From: Halobacteriales archaeon QS_3_64_16
Lineage (GTDB): Archaea > Halobacteriota > Halobacteria > Halobacteriales > Halococcaceae
Length of the DNA: 64,000 nt
Direction of reading: 5' to 3'
NCBI GenBank assembly: GCA_003021705.1
Contig: PXRJ01000032.1
Coordinates: 1 to 64,000, forward strand
The position numbers were made by a program, and so were the translations under genes. Positions 37,315 through 46,068 of the stretch are shown in pieces. The notes under the pieces are model-generated. The model did not search any database, was not told the DNA's origin, and saw only the letters and a list, made by a program, of their open reading frames with translations. Every line of letters starts with the position of its first letter. Positions within the stretch are counted from its first letter, which is position 1.

Positions 37315-38328
37315 ATGAGCGAACACGACCGTACCGACAGCACCGATACGACGGCCCGATCGATCGGGAACCTCCGGCGCGGTGGACGTCTGTTGCGCGA
37401 TCACGGGCTGTGGCTGACCGCCGTGCTTTCAGTCGGGGTCTTTCTCGCGTTGTTCCTACTGGGCGATGCGAGTCGGGTCGCCGGGGCAATCACCACGGTC
37501 GATTCGAGTACACTAGTTGGCGTCTTCGCGCTCGTCTCGCTGGGGTATCTGATCCGCTTCGGGAAGTGGGTCTACTATCTGCGGGAACTCGGGATCGACG
37601 TGCCCCTCCGATCGAACGCGCTGACCTTCTTCTCGGGATTGATGCTCGTGGTCACGCCCGGGAAGGTAGGAGAAGTCTGGAAAGCGTGGTTCCTGCGGGA
37701 TATCGAGGGAGTGCCGGTCAGTCCGACGACCGCCGTCGTCGGTGCCGAGCGGGTCACCGACCTGCTCGCACTCACCGGACTGGCAGCACTCGGCGTGTTG
37801 CTCTACGACCGGTCGGCGACGCTGCTCGCGATAGTGGTAATAGGCTTTCTCGGCGGATTGGCGCTGCTACAGTGGCGGCGCGTCTGTCTGGCGTTGATCG
37901 AACGCTCGCGGTCCCTACCCGTAATCGGCGGCTACGCCGAGGGAATCGAGAGTTTCTATGAAGGGGCTTACGCGCTCTTTCGGCCCCGACCGCTCGTCGT
38001 AGCGACGGCGATCAGCCTGCTCGCCTGGGGCTTAGAGGGGGTTGCTCTCTGGCTCGTCCTCGATAGTCTGGCGAGCGGGGCGAGCGTCCTCGAAGGACTG
38101 TTCGTCTTCGGGCTGGGATCGGTCGTCGGCGCGCTGAGCCTCCTCCCAGGGGGACTCGCCGCCACCGAGGCGAGCATGGTCGGGGCACTGCTCGCGCTCG
38201 GCTTTTCGAGCTCGATCGCAGCCGCGGCGACGCTCGTGATACGCGTCGGGACGCTATGGTACGGTGCGCTCGTCGGTCTAGCGGTCTTCGGGTTCTATCG
38301 GTTCGCCTCGCGGGACGAGAAACAGTAG
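37315..38328 (+). CDS. Lysylphosphatidylglycerol synthase TM-like (UPF0104) membrane protein
   Basis: A 337-residue protein with eight or nine helices after a short charged N-terminus. FFSGLMLVVTPGKVGEVWKA near residues 103-122 and LSLLPGGLAATEASMVGALL near residues 273-292 are the two conserved half-sites of the UPF0104/AglD-type family, with the G-K-x-G-E and P-G-G-x-x-x-x-E signatures. Relatives move or modify lipid-linked substrates, including AglD-type glycosylation proteins. Its place after UbiA and PHP genes suggests a surface-glycan lipid pathway. Confidence 0.84.
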   Translation: MSEHDRTDSTDTTARSIGNLRRGGRLLRDHGLWLTAVLSVGVFLALFLLGDASRVAGAITTVDSSTLVGVFALVSLGYLIRFGKWVYYLRELGIDVPLRSNALTFFSGLMLVVTPGKVGEVWKAWFLRDIEGVPVSPTTAVVGAERVTDLLALTGLAALGVLLYDRSATLLAIVVIGFLGGLALLQWRRVCLALIERSRSLPVIGGYAEGIESFYEGAYALFRPRPLVVATAISLLAWGLEGVALWLVLDSLASGASVLEGLFVFGLGSVVGALSLLPGGLAATEASMVGALLALGFSSSIAAAATLVIRVGTLWYGALVGLAVFGFYRFASRDEKQ

Positions 38329-38394
38329 ACGGAAACGAGCGCGTACGTCGCGTGCAGTGTGGCCCCCGAGTAGGAAGGGGACCGGGGGGCCAGG

Positions 38395-39549
38395 TTAGGT
38401 GGTGGCGATTCCAGGAGGGGCCGGGCGGTCGGCAGCGGGCTCGGTCGAGAACCCCGCAGGCATCGAGCGAGTACTCCTCGAGGCCTGAGCCTGCTCGTAG
38501 TCGACGAAACGAACCTGGACGGTGACCGGCCGGTTGGCAGCGCTGCTGATGCGATCACGAAGCAGGTTCGCTAGTAGTGGGTACTCTACTTCGGCGGTGC
38601 GGCCAACAGTGACCGTCACCGTCGACTGGCCGCCGACATTAAAGACATCGCCGGTGTAGGAGGTGCTGACACCCATGAGTTCGAGCGTCTCGTAGGTGTC
38701 GCTATCGAGAGTGGTCTGGACTTCGCTGTTGACCGACTGCTGGAAGGTGAGGTACTGGTAGGTCCCGAAGGTCGCCAGCGCGAGGGCAAGGACGAACACC
38801 ACGATAGCGAGTACGTACGCGCCGGTACGGGCGCTGAGCGTGAACTGCTCGCGGGCCCCCGCGATGATCGAGGAGCGATAGCCGAGCGCGACCAGCCCGA
38901 CGTAGGTAGTGAGGTTGATCGTGACGACGTTCATCACCAAGAGGACGATCGCCGCCGCGACCGCGATGCCGGTGATCGCCGTGGGGAGATCAGTCGCGAG
39001 CGCGAGGGCGCCGACCGCACTGGCGGCGATCGCGATCGCCAGTGCGAGCAGGCTCGGCGTGATGAACGAGGCTACCTGATCGAGCCTGGTGATCGCGAGC
39101 GACGGCGGGACGAAAGAGGTACTCCGAGCGAGGAGGCTCACCCCGGTCGCGCCGAGAAGCGCAACGAGGACGACGGTCGCCGAACTGAGAAGGAGACCGG
39201 CGACCGCGACGACCGCACTCAACGCGGCGAAGGCGACGTAGGTCCGCCGATCGGGCGTGAGGTCCTCGGCGCGTTCGCGCAGGCTCGAGTTGTCGATCCC
39301 GGGTCCCTCGTCGGGACCTTCGACGTACTGGTCGTCGAGGTCCGAAAGGCTCAGATCAGCATCGGCAGCGACGTCCCCGTCGGCGATGACCGCGTGGCTC
39401 TCCTTTGAGAGCCCGATGTCGTAGAGCTCGTCGAGGACGGGCTCTGCGCCCCCCTGGGGGACTGGGACGTACAATACAGTGGCGTCCCGCGGTGGGGTCT
39501 CGTCGGTTTGGAGACGGGTCGCCCCCATCTCGTCCAATCTGTCGGTCAC
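38395..39549 (-). CDS. DUF389 membrane protein, N-terminus probably damaged
   Basis: A 384-residue protein: a cytoplasmic ferredoxin-like N-domain (MTDRLDEMGATRLQTDETPP, PVPQGGAEPVLDELYDIGL), then six helices with LLARSTSFVPPSLAITRLDQ and VVTINLTTYVGLVALGYRSS, the DUF389 core. Function unknown. The normal first strand is encoded upstream in frame: LLQILVPRDRLVP. It is preceded by GTG-TAA at 39594-39589, so codon 2 is a stop where relatives would read GTG-CAA or similar. As written, translation would begin at GTG 39549 and lose the first strand. Confidence 0.78.
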   Translation of the reverse strand: MTDRLDEMGATRLQTDETPPRDATVLYVPVPQGGAEPVLDELYDIGLSKESHAVIADGDVAADADLSLSDLDDQYVEGPDEGPGIDNSSLRERAEDLTPDRRTYVAFAALSAVVAVAGLLLSSATVVLVALLGATGVSLLARSTSFVPPSLAITRLDQVASFITPSLLALAIAIAASAVGALALATDLPTAITGIAVAAAIVLLVMNVVTINLTTYVGLVALGYRSSIIAGAREQFTLSARTGAYVLAIVVFVLALALATFGTYQYLTFQQSVNSEVQTTLDSDTYETLELMGVSTSYTGDVFNVGGQSTVTVTVGRTAEVEYPLLANLLRDRISSAANRPVTVQVRFVDYEQAQASRSTRSMPAGFSTEPAADRPAPPGIATT

Positions 39550-39777
39550 CGGGACGAGCCGATCGCGCGGAACCAGTATCTGAAGCAGTTACACTACCCG
39601 TTCTGTGCAAGTGACCTCCATTACGCTTCTGGCATCGCGGTACGAGCCGAGAAGAAAGGAGAGAGATGTTGCGGAAGCGATCGACGGTTGCCGGCGCGTA
39701 TCAGGCGTGAGGAAGCGCCAACGCGTCCCAGCGGAGAAGCGAGGTGTGCGATAGGTCCCGTGGTCGGCGAGCGAGCC

Positions 39778-40920
39778 TTACGGAAGGGAGAACTCGATGG
39801 CTGCGCCCTGCCCGAAGCCGACGCACTCGGTCGCGATGCCCCGGTCTCCGTCCCGCTTTTGGAGTTCGTGGATCAAGGTGACCGGGATGCGCGCGCCGGT
39901 TGCGCCGAGGGGATGGCCGATCGCGATCGCGCCGCCGTTCACATTGTAGCTCTCGTCGTCGACGCCCAGCTGCTGCTGGCAGTACAGACACTGGCTCGCA
40001 AAGGCCTCGTTGAGATCGACCAGATCGTACTCGTCGATGTTCCGGTTCGCGCGGTCGAGCAGGCCCTCGACTGCTGGGATCGGGCCGACGCCCATCTCGC
40101 GGGGATCGACGCCCGCGACGTTGTGGTTGCCGACCTCCGCGAGTTCTTCGAGCCCGTGCTCGTCGGCGAAGTCCCGACTCGTGATCAGCGTCATCGACGC
40201 CCCATCGGAGATCTGGGAGGCATTTCCTGGAGTTACCGTCCCGTCGTCCTTGAAGATCGTCGGCAAGTCACCTAACTGGTCCTGGGAGGTGTCCCGCCGG
40301 ATGCCCTCGTCTTCCTCGACCGTTCCGTCGGGGGTGTCGATCGGGACGATCTCCTCGTCGAAGCGACCCGAATCAGTGGCTTCGGCGGCGCGCTCGTGGC
40401 TTCGAAGGGCAAATTCGTCCTGGGCGTCCCGGCTGATGTCGTAGTTCTCGGCAACGGTCTCGGCGGTCATGCCCATTCGCAACTGGTCCTGGTCGTAGAT
40501 CTCGTCGATCCGGGGATGAATGGTATCCGCGCCGGCGTCGGGGAACGGTACTCTGGTCATGCTCTCGACGCCACCAGCGAGGATCGCGTCGCGCTGGCCG
40601 ACCTGGATCGCGTTGGCGGCACTCATCATCGCCTGCGCTGAGGAAGCACACCAGCGATTGATCGACGTTCCTGGCACTGTTTCGCCCAGATCCGAAAGGA
40701 GAGTGACGATGCGGGCGATATTGTTGTCCTGTTCGTTGCGCTGCTGGGCACAGCCGAGCATGAAGTCATCGACCGCCTCGCCCGAGAGCCCGGTCTCGGT
40801 GAGTACCTCGTCGACGAGCGGAACGGTGAGGTCCTCTGGTCTGACATCCTCGTAGACGCCGCCGTTCTTGCCTTGAGGAGTGCGAAGCGCTTGGACGACC
40901 ACCGGTGTCGTGTCTACCAT
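39778..40920 (-). CDS. Acetyl-CoA C-acyltransferase (thiolase)
   Basis: A 380-residue degradative/biosynthetic thiolase. The nucleophile lies in INRWCASSAQAMMSAA (Cys near residue 90), and the C-terminal catalytic motifs are DLNEAFASQCLYCQQQ, GGAIAIGHPLGATGAR and ECVGFGQGAA. It reversibly condenses or cleaves acyl-CoA in fatty-acid or acetoacetyl-CoA metabolism. The start MVDTTPVVVQALRTPQGKNG is standard. It is divergent from a second, SCP-x-type thiolase across a 223-base promoter region. Confidence 0.94.
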   Translation of the reverse strand: MVDTTPVVVQALRTPQGKNGGVYEDVRPEDLTVPLVDEVLTETGLSGEAVDDFMLGCAQQRNEQDNNIARIVTLLSDLGETVPGTSINRWCASSAQAMMSAANAIQVGQRDAILAGGVESMTRVPFPDAGADTIHPRIDEIYDQDQLRMGMTAETVAENYDISRDAQDEFALRSHERAAEATDSGRFDEEIVPIDTPDGTVEEDEGIRRDTSQDQLGDLPTIFKDDGTVTPGNASQISDGASMTLITSRDFADEHGLEELAEVGNHNVAGVDPREMGVGPIPAVEGLLDRANRNIDEYDLVDLNEAFASQCLYCQQQLGVDDESYNVNGGAIAIGHPLGATGARIPVTLIHELQKRDGDRGIATECVGFGQGAAIEFSLP

Positions 40921-41143
40921 AGCTGCCCCTATCGTTGCTCACCGTCTTAAACCCACCTGCGCGATTTCCGATAGGTACGACGACGGCAGTACGAAGGATG
41001 AGAACGGTCCCTGACGGGTTTTGCCGATGGAATGGGCACACCCGGAGAGCGATCGGGTCGACGGTTCGCCTGCAGCCCCAAACGTAAAGAGGGTCTGTGC
41101 CGACCGAAACAGAAGACGCGGTACGAGGTCGTACGAACGAAGC

Positions 41144-42292
41144 ATGACGGTCTGTATCATCGGCGCGTCGATGACCGAGTTCGGTCGGCGCGACGCCTGG
41201 ATCCGGGGGCTGCTCGCCGAGGCGGGCAGCGACTGCCTCGACAGTTCGGAAGTGGCACCCGAGGCGGTCGAGCACCTACTGGTCTCGAACATGGCCAGCG
41301 GCGAGTTCGAGGGCCAGACGGGGATCATGAACGCCCTCGCGCACGACTTGGGTCTCCACCCGGCCTACGCCGAGCGGGTCGATCAGACGAGCGCGTCGGG
41401 CGGCGCAGGGGTCTATAGCGCCTGGCAGTCGATCGCGAGCGGGGCGAGCGAGATGACGCTGTTGGTAGGTGGGGAGCGAATGACCCATCGCAGTACCGCC
41501 GAAGCGACCGACGTGATCGCCTCGATCACCCATCCGGTCGAGTACAAACACGGGCTGACGCTGCCGAGTTTCGCCGGTCTCACGGCTCGACGATACTTGC
41601 ATCAGTACGACGCGCCCCGCGAGAGCCTTGCCCGTGTCGCAGTGAAGAACCACGCGAACGGAACGGACAACCCCCACGCTCAGTTCAGGAAAGAGATTAC
41701 GATCGAGGAGGCCATGGAGAGCCCGATCGTCGCCGATCCGCTTAGACTGTATGACTTCTGTCCGATCACGGATGGGAGTGCGGCCTTGCTCTTCTGCTCG
41801 GAGGAAGTAGCGAAGTCCTATACCGACGAGTATGTCCGGATCGCGGGGGTCAGTGGAGCGACCGACACCCACGTGGTCCACGAGCGGGACGACCCGACGA
41901 CGATGGGCGGCGTACGCGAGAGCAGCAAGCAGGCCTACGAGCGAAGCGGCTACGACCCCGACGATGTCGACATCGCCGAGCTACACGATATGTTCACGAT
42001 CCTCGAGTTCCTCCAGTTCGAGGACTTGGGGTTCGCCGAGAAGGGCCGTGCCTGGAAGGCGATCGAAGATGGACGGACCGAACGCGACGGCGACCTCCCG
42101 GTAAACACCTCTGGCGGGCTGAAATCCAAGGGCCACCCGCTGGGGGCGAGTGGCGTCGCACAGGTCTACGAACTCGTGCAGCAGCTGCTCGGAGCCGCCG
42201 GCCCACGTCAGGTCGGCGCGGAGGTGGGACTGGCGTGTAACGTCGGCGGTTTCGGTAACTGCGTGACGACGACGATAGTAGAGGGCCCCTAA
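41144..42292 (+). CDS. SCP-x/thiolase-domain protein with Ser at the nucleophile position
   Basis: A 382-residue thiolase-superfamily protein. VDQTSASGGAGVYSAWQS near residues 79-96 aligns with the thiolase C-A-S-G nucleophile, but Ser83 replaces cysteine. Later motifs are AELHDMFTILEFLQFEDL, KGHPLGASGVAQVYELVQ and CNVGGFGNC. Archaeal proteins of this class pair with DUF35 zinc-ribbon partners, and that partner gene overlaps the stop by one base. The missing cysteine means ordinary Claisen thiolysis is doubtful; a scaffold or altered chemistry is inferred. Confidence 0.87.
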   Translation: MTVCIIGASMTEFGRRDAWIRGLLAEAGSDCLDSSEVAPEAVEHLLVSNMASGEFEGQTGIMNALAHDLGLHPAYAERVDQTSASGGAGVYSAWQSIASGASEMTLLVGGERMTHRSTAEATDVIASITHPVEYKHGLTLPSFAGLTARRYLHQYDAPRESLARVAVKNHANGTDNPHAQFRKEITIEEAMESPIVADPLRLYDFCPITDGSAALLFCSEEVAKSYTDEYVRIAGVSGATDTHVVHERDDPTTMGGVRESSKQAYERSGYDPDDVDIAELHDMFTILEFLQFEDLGFAEKGRAWKAIEDGRTERDGDLPVNTSGGLKSKGHPLGASGVAQVYELVQQLLGAAGPRQVGAEVGLACNVGGFGNCVTTTIVEGP

Positions 42293-42690
42293 TGCTCGAA
42301 GCTATCCGGTGTCCGAACGGCCACGTCCACCAGCCGCCTCATCCACGATGTCCCGACTGCGGTGAGCGTCCTACCGATCGGGTCGATCTCGCCGACCGGA
42401 TCGGAACGATCGTGACCTGGACGAGCGCAACGGCGACGCCGCCGGGCGTCCGCGAACCCAACTCTCTGGCGATCGTCGAGTTCGACCTCGGCACGTCCGA
42501 GGTAGTCACGACCGAGAACGAAGGGAGCGAGGGCGGCACAGTACGAACGATCGGCGGACTCACTACCCGTGAGATCGCGATCGGCGATCGCGTGCGGCCG
42601 GTCTACGTCGAGGAACTCCGGGACCCCGAGGCGGGGATCCGCGAACCGACGAGCCAGGACTGGAGTGGCTACCGCTTCGAACCGATCTGA
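42292..42690 (+). CDS. DUF35 Zn-ribbon/OB-fold protein, thiolase partner
   Basis: A 132-residue protein. The N-terminal zinc ribbon is CPNGHVHQPPHPRCPDCGER (residues 7-26); the OB-fold follows (IGTIVTWTSATATPPGVREP, SLAIVEFDLG, IAIGDRVRPVYVEEL). DUF35 proteins bind thiolases or HMG-CoA synthase and bridge acyl-CoA channels. ATG overlaps the previous stop (TAATG), showing tight coupling with the SCP-x thiolase. Confidence 0.88.
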   Translation: MLEAIRCPNGHVHQPPHPRCPDCGERPTDRVDLADRIGTIVTWTSATATPPGVREPNSLAIVEFDLGTSEVVTTENEGSEGGTVRTIGGLTTREIAIGDRVRPVYVEELRDPEAGIREPTSQDWSGYRFEPI

Positions 42691-42839
42691 GCGAGTACCT
42701 GCACGGAGCGCAACCGTGATCGGCGAGCTATCGGCGCCGAGGAGACGAGTCCGAAGAGTTAATTTCTCCCTACACTCGTTCATATATAGATTCTATCCGC
42801 CGAAATATTTATGCAACCCCGTCTCGTAGCGGGTATGAG

Positions 42840-43538
42840 ATGCCTACCGACGGGGATATGGGCGCATCGGAGACAGCGCTGTTCGCGCAGGCGCTCTCGG
42901 CGCTCAAACGGAGGGGATCGAACGTGCTCGTGGTCGGGGAGGGCCGCGACTGCTCGCAGCTCGACGCGTGTCGGCGGCTGTTGGGCGATGCGACCGCCGG
43001 ACCTCGCCATCGAATACTCGTCTCCACGGCGGAGGGGATCGACATCGACAGGCGGCTACCCACCGAGGAGCCCCGATCGGGATCGATCACGCTCGTCGAT
43101 CGGGCGATCAAGACCCGGAGTGCGACCGCGGCGGAATCGCCGTCGACGAGTTCGATCGGGTCGGTCTCGACGAAACTCGTCGAAGACGGAGAACTCGGAT
43201 CGCTCGGCGAAGCGACCGCCGAAGCGATCGCTACGGTCGAGGCCGAAGGGCCGCTCGCACCCGCCGAACTACGTGTGTGTGTCGACTTGTTGACACCGCT
43301 ACTCGACGAACACGACGAACAGGACGTCTCGGAGTTCCTCAGGACGCTCGGCGAGGAGATCCGGCGGGTGAACGCCATGGGCCACGTCCACCTCCCGGTC
43401 GAGTACGGAAGCGAGCCGGTCGAGACGCTCGCGCCGGCGTTCGACGCGGTCGTCGAACTACGCGTCAGCGGCGAGGAGTCCGAACAGCGCTGGCACCTCC
43501 AGGACGAGGGGATCACGACCGACTGGCTCACACTGTAG
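42840..43538 (+). CDS. Haloarchaeal DUF7504-like protein
   Basis: A 232-residue acidic protein. SNVLVVGEGRDCSQLDACRR is an N-terminal beta-alpha unit without a P-loop; HRILVSTAEGIDIDRRL and GSITLVDRAIKTRSATAA follow; the second half reads PAELRVCVDLLTPLLDEHDE, GHVHLPVEYGSEPVETL and VVELRVSGEESEQRWHLQDE. The layout resembles a RecA-like fold family that I recall as DUF7504, with unknown function in haloarchaea. CGAAATATTTATGC about 33 bases upstream is a strong TATA element. Confidence 0.72.
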   Translation: MPTDGDMGASETALFAQALSALKRRGSNVLVVGEGRDCSQLDACRRLLGDATAGPRHRILVSTAEGIDIDRRLPTEEPRSGSITLVDRAIKTRSATAAESPSTSSIGSVSTKLVEDGELGSLGEATAEAIATVEAEGPLAPAELRVCVDLLTPLLDEHDEQDVSEFLRTLGEEIRRVNAMGHVHLPVEYGSEPVETLAPAFDAVVELRVSGEESEQRWHLQDEGITTDWLTL

Positions 43539-43679
43539 GTCCCGCACTATAGCGTCGCTCGCGGTCGCGCTCGAAACCCTACTCGCTCGTCGATCTCCCG
43601 ATCATTAGACCGTTCGACCCGCAAGCGCCGCAACTGCCTCCTCGAGCGGTCCGTTAGGCCGACCAAAACCCTTTTAGAA

Positions 43680-43693
43680 TTAGGATTGCCTAA
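43680..43693. promoter_or_regulatory. Inverted repeat resembling a DtxR-type iron box
   Basis: TTAGG-ATTG-CCTAA, a perfect five-base inverted repeat, lies 9-22 bases upstream of the small gene at 43702, immediately after its TATA-like CTTTTAGA. Sites of this half-sequence are typical of DtxR/IdeR-family metal regulators. The position over the transcription start would allow repression. Confidence 0.55.
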
Positions 43694-43701
43694 CGATGGG
43701 T

Positions 43702-43875
43702 ATGCCAGCAGCTCCTTCGCAGGACGTCGAAACCGGTCCTGTGGACCCAGCCACCGATCCGGAGCGGGCCCCCGTTTCCGCCCACCGTACCAATCCCGAA
43801 CGGATGGTATTCGTCGAGAACGGCAACTCGGATGGATGGATCGCGACCGACCTCGCGATCGAATTAGAGCGATAG
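43702..43875 (+). CDS. 57-residue conserved haloarchaeal protein (DUF7331-like)
   Basis: A short gene encoding MPAAPSQDVETGPVDPATDP, ERAPVSAHRTNPERMVFVEN and GNSDGWIATDLAIELER. The RTNPERxVFVExGNxDxWIA pattern is one I associate with a small haloarchaeal family (DUF7331). It is too short for standard calling but has a TATA element, an operator-like palindrome and a clean TAG stop. Function unknown. It converges with dpsA. Confidence 0.68.
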   Translation: MPAAPSQDVETGPVDPATDPERAPVSAHRTNPERMVFVENGNSDGWIATDLAIELER

Positions 43876-44023
43876 AACTGCACTAGCGAGCTATCGATCG
43901 TTCTATTGCTGAGTAGAGGCTCGTTACTAATCAGTCTCAGTTCGACGAGACAAGGGCTATCGAGTCGTCGCTGACAGTGGTCAGCCGCCAATAGCAAAAA
44001 GGATCGCGGACGTACCGGCCAGC

Positions 44024-44593
44024 TCAGTTCGCAGTGTGAGTCGCTTCCTCGAGAACCAGCGTGTCGTCTTCAAGGTAGTGCCCGAAGTGATGGGCGTCCT
44101 CTTCGAGCTGGACGAGTTGCTGGTTGAGCAGTTCGGCGGTGCCGTGATCGCCGAGGTTGCGCGCGAGTTCGATGTGTTCACGCGTCGTCTCGATGAGGTC
44201 ACCGTAGGCCTCGAGGTCGTTCGAGAGCATCGTCCGCACGTCGTAGATGTCCTCGCCCTCAAAATCGACGATACTCGCTTCTTCCTGGTTCGCCGGGCCC
44301 GAGATCGGAACGCCGCCCAAGGCGGTGATGTGCTCGGCGACTGCGTCGGCAGCCTCCTCGATGTGGTCGTAGGCCTCCTCCAAGAACAGGTGTAGGTCGC
44401 GGAACTCCGCGCCCTCGACGTCCCAGTGGTGTTTCTTGAGCTGGTGGTAGACGACGTACTGGGTCGCCAGATCCGTGTTGAGGGCATCGACGATCTGTTC
44501 GGCTTTGTCGCTGTCGAGACGAACCGGGTTCTCGTCTTCGACCGTGCCGGCCTCCTGGCGAACGTTCGTCTCGCTGGTATGTGCTTCGCTCAT
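44024..44593 (-). CDS. dpsA: DpsA, ferritin-like iron-storage/DNA-protection protein
   Basis: A 189-residue Dps-family four-helix protein forming a dodecamer that oxidises and stores iron and protects DNA from peroxide. TQYVVYHQLKKHHWDVEGAE near residues 43-62 and FRDLHLFLEEAYDHIEEAAD supply the inter-subunit ferroxidase His, His, Asp and Glu. The start is the ATG of MSEAHTSETNVRQEAG, with AAGGAG six to eleven bases upstream as a ribosome-binding site and GGTTTAAGG further up as TATA. Iron-linked control is suggested by the iron-box-like palindrome at 43680, though that palindrome faces the other gene. Confidence 0.93.
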   Translation of the reverse strand: MSEAHTSETNVRQEAGTVEDENPVRLDSDKAEQIVDALNTDLATQYVVYHQLKKHHWDVEGAEFRDLHLFLEEAYDHIEEAADAVAEHITALGGVPISGPANQEEASIVDFEGEDIYDVRTMLSNDLEAYGDLIETTREHIELARNLGDHGTAELLNQQLVQLEEDAHHFGHYLEDDTLVLEEATHTAN

Positions 44594-44930
44594 CTCACTC
44601 CTTGCTACGGGCGGTGTCGCCTTAAACCTTGCTGTACGGAAACATCGTTTTTCGATCCGCCAAAACATCTTTTCGAGAGAGGTCGTAGCGCGAGCGGATC
44701 TTCGGGACGCTCAACTCTGCGATTCCGACCGGCCGGCCGCTGCCCGGCCGGCGGTGATAGGCGTCACCGGTATGTATCGGATCTGCGAAATTATAGAGTT
44801 TCCCAGCATCGGTCGGGACGGGGCCCGGAAACTCCTCGGCGTCAAGGAAGTGAAGCGAGGAGGAACAGGAGAGAGCGGCCCGCCTATAGGTATCGATCGC
44901 GGTATCGGACGATCTCGATTGAACGAGAAC
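44594..44930. other. Intergenic region upstream of dpsA
   Basis: 337 bases between dpsA and the bifunctional-nuclease gene. The dpsA promoter (GGTTTAAGG and ribosome-binding site on the minus strand) occupies the first 60 bases. A GC-rich hairpin (GACCGGCCGGCCGC) lies near 44728. An open frame starting MYRICEIIEFPSIGRDG (44772, plus strand) runs into the antisense of the next gene; I see no support for it. Confidence 0.5.
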
Positions 44931-45440
44931 TTACCAGCGGTCGGCCTCGTCGTCGAGCTGGTGCATATCGAGTTCGCCCGGCGGGTAGGCGGCCTCGTCG
45001 AGCACGGGATCGGAGACGGTGATTGGGCAGTCGACCCGCAGCGCGAGGGCGATCCCATCGGAGGGCCGGGCGTCGAAGACCAGATCCCGGCGCTTGCCGT
45101 CGCGGTACTGCTCGGCGTCTACCTTCGCATAAAAAGTGCCATCGGCTAGGTCGTCGATGCGGATTCCGTCGATCGCGCCGCCGAACTCCGCGACCATATC
45201 GACCAGCAGGTCGTGCGTGAGGGGTCGATCGAAGGGCTTGCCTCGGAGCGCGAGTTGCATCGAACGGGCCTGGTCGGTGCTGACGAAAATAGGTAATAGC
45301 TCCCCACGTGCCTCGACGATGACCGCGGGGATGCCCTGTCCTCGTTCTCGACCACTGCTTCCGTCCTCCTCCTCGACGCTGATACCGATACCTTTCACCG
45401 TGGCCTCGTGACCCACGGTTTCGTTGCGGTCACCATCCAT
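44931..45440 (-). CDS. Bifunctional nuclease (DUF151) family protein
   Basis: A 169-residue protein. Near residues 40-60 it has IVEARGELLPIFVSTDQARS, then THDLLVDMVAEFGGAIDGIR, FYAKVDAEQYRDGKRRDLVF and ARPSDGIALALRVDCPITVS. The ARPSDAIALA-type motif is diagnostic of DUF151, whose plant and bacterial relatives have RNase and DNase activities. Start MDGDRNETVG at ATG 45440. It is divergent from the YbaK gene. Confidence 0.9.
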   Translation of the reverse strand: MDGDRNETVGHEATVKGIGISVEEEDGSSGRERGQGIPAVIVEARGELLPIFVSTDQARSMQLALRGKPFDRPLTHDLLVDMVAEFGGAIDGIRIDDLADGTFYAKVDAEQYRDGKRRDLVFDARPSDGIALALRVDCPITVSDPVLDEAAYPPGELDMHQLDDEADRW

Positions 45441-45570
45441 ACCGCGAAGTAGTATCGCAGGGGGAAAAGAGCCTATGGTGCAAGGGGTCCGGGTAGAGGA
45501 CCACTGGACCGACGTCGCGGAGAGAGACTGAGAGGGAGAAGTTTTGCCGGACGGACGCGAGAACCGAGGC

Positions 45571-46068
45571 ATGCATCCACGAGCCGCCGAGTTCAAGGCC
45601 CGCGTCGAAGCCGAATACGACCTCGCGATCGAGATCCGGGAGTTCCCCGGGGGAGCCGAGAGCGCCGCCGACGCCGCAAGGGCGATCGGCTGTGAACCCG
45701 CGCGGATCGCGAGTTCGCTCGTCTTCCGAGCGTCCGGGATCGTGGTCGCGGTCGCGAGCGGCGCTACGAGGATGAGCGAGGCGAAACTCACGGCCGCTCG
45801 TGGCGTGTCTGAGGATGAGGTCGGGATGGCCAGTCCCGAGTCGGTCAGGGAGACCATAGGGTGGTCGATCGGCGGCGTCCCGCCCTTTGCTCACGACCGG
45901 GAGGAGCCGGTGTACGTAGACGAGACTCTCGAGGAGTTCGCAGAGGTCTGGGCCGCTGCCGGCACTCCACAGGCGGTCTTCCCAATCGCCCCCGCGGACA
46001 TCCGGGTACTGGCCGGCGCGGAGAGCATCGAGGTGGCCGAGAGCCCCACCGACGGCGAGAGCAGCTGA
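45571..46068 (+). CDS. YbaK/EbsC-family aminoacyl-tRNA deacylase
   Basis: A 165-residue editing-domain protein. DAARAIGCEPARIASSLVFR near residues 33-52 and EDEVGMASPESVRETIGWSI then GGVPPFAHD are the YbaK fold signatures, with the GGVPP loop near the active site. Such proteins hydrolyse mischarged tRNA, typically Cys- or Ala-tRNA-Pro. ATG 45571 (MHPRAAEFKARVEAEYDL) is preferred to the start nine codons upstream. Its function gains interest from the broken cysS gene in the same window. Confidence 0.85.
   Translation: MHPRAAEFKARVEAEYDLAIEIREFPGGAESAADAARAIGCEPARIASSLVFRASGIVVAVASGATRMSEAKLTAARGVSEDEVGMASPESVRETIGWSIGGVPPFAHDREEPVYVDETLEEFAEVWAAAGTPQAVFPIAPADIRVLAGAESIEVAESPTDGESS

Noticed and set aside
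44475-45149. Plus-strand open frame through the dpsA/DUF151 region
   Set aside because: It is antisense to both supported genes and has no recognisable domain.
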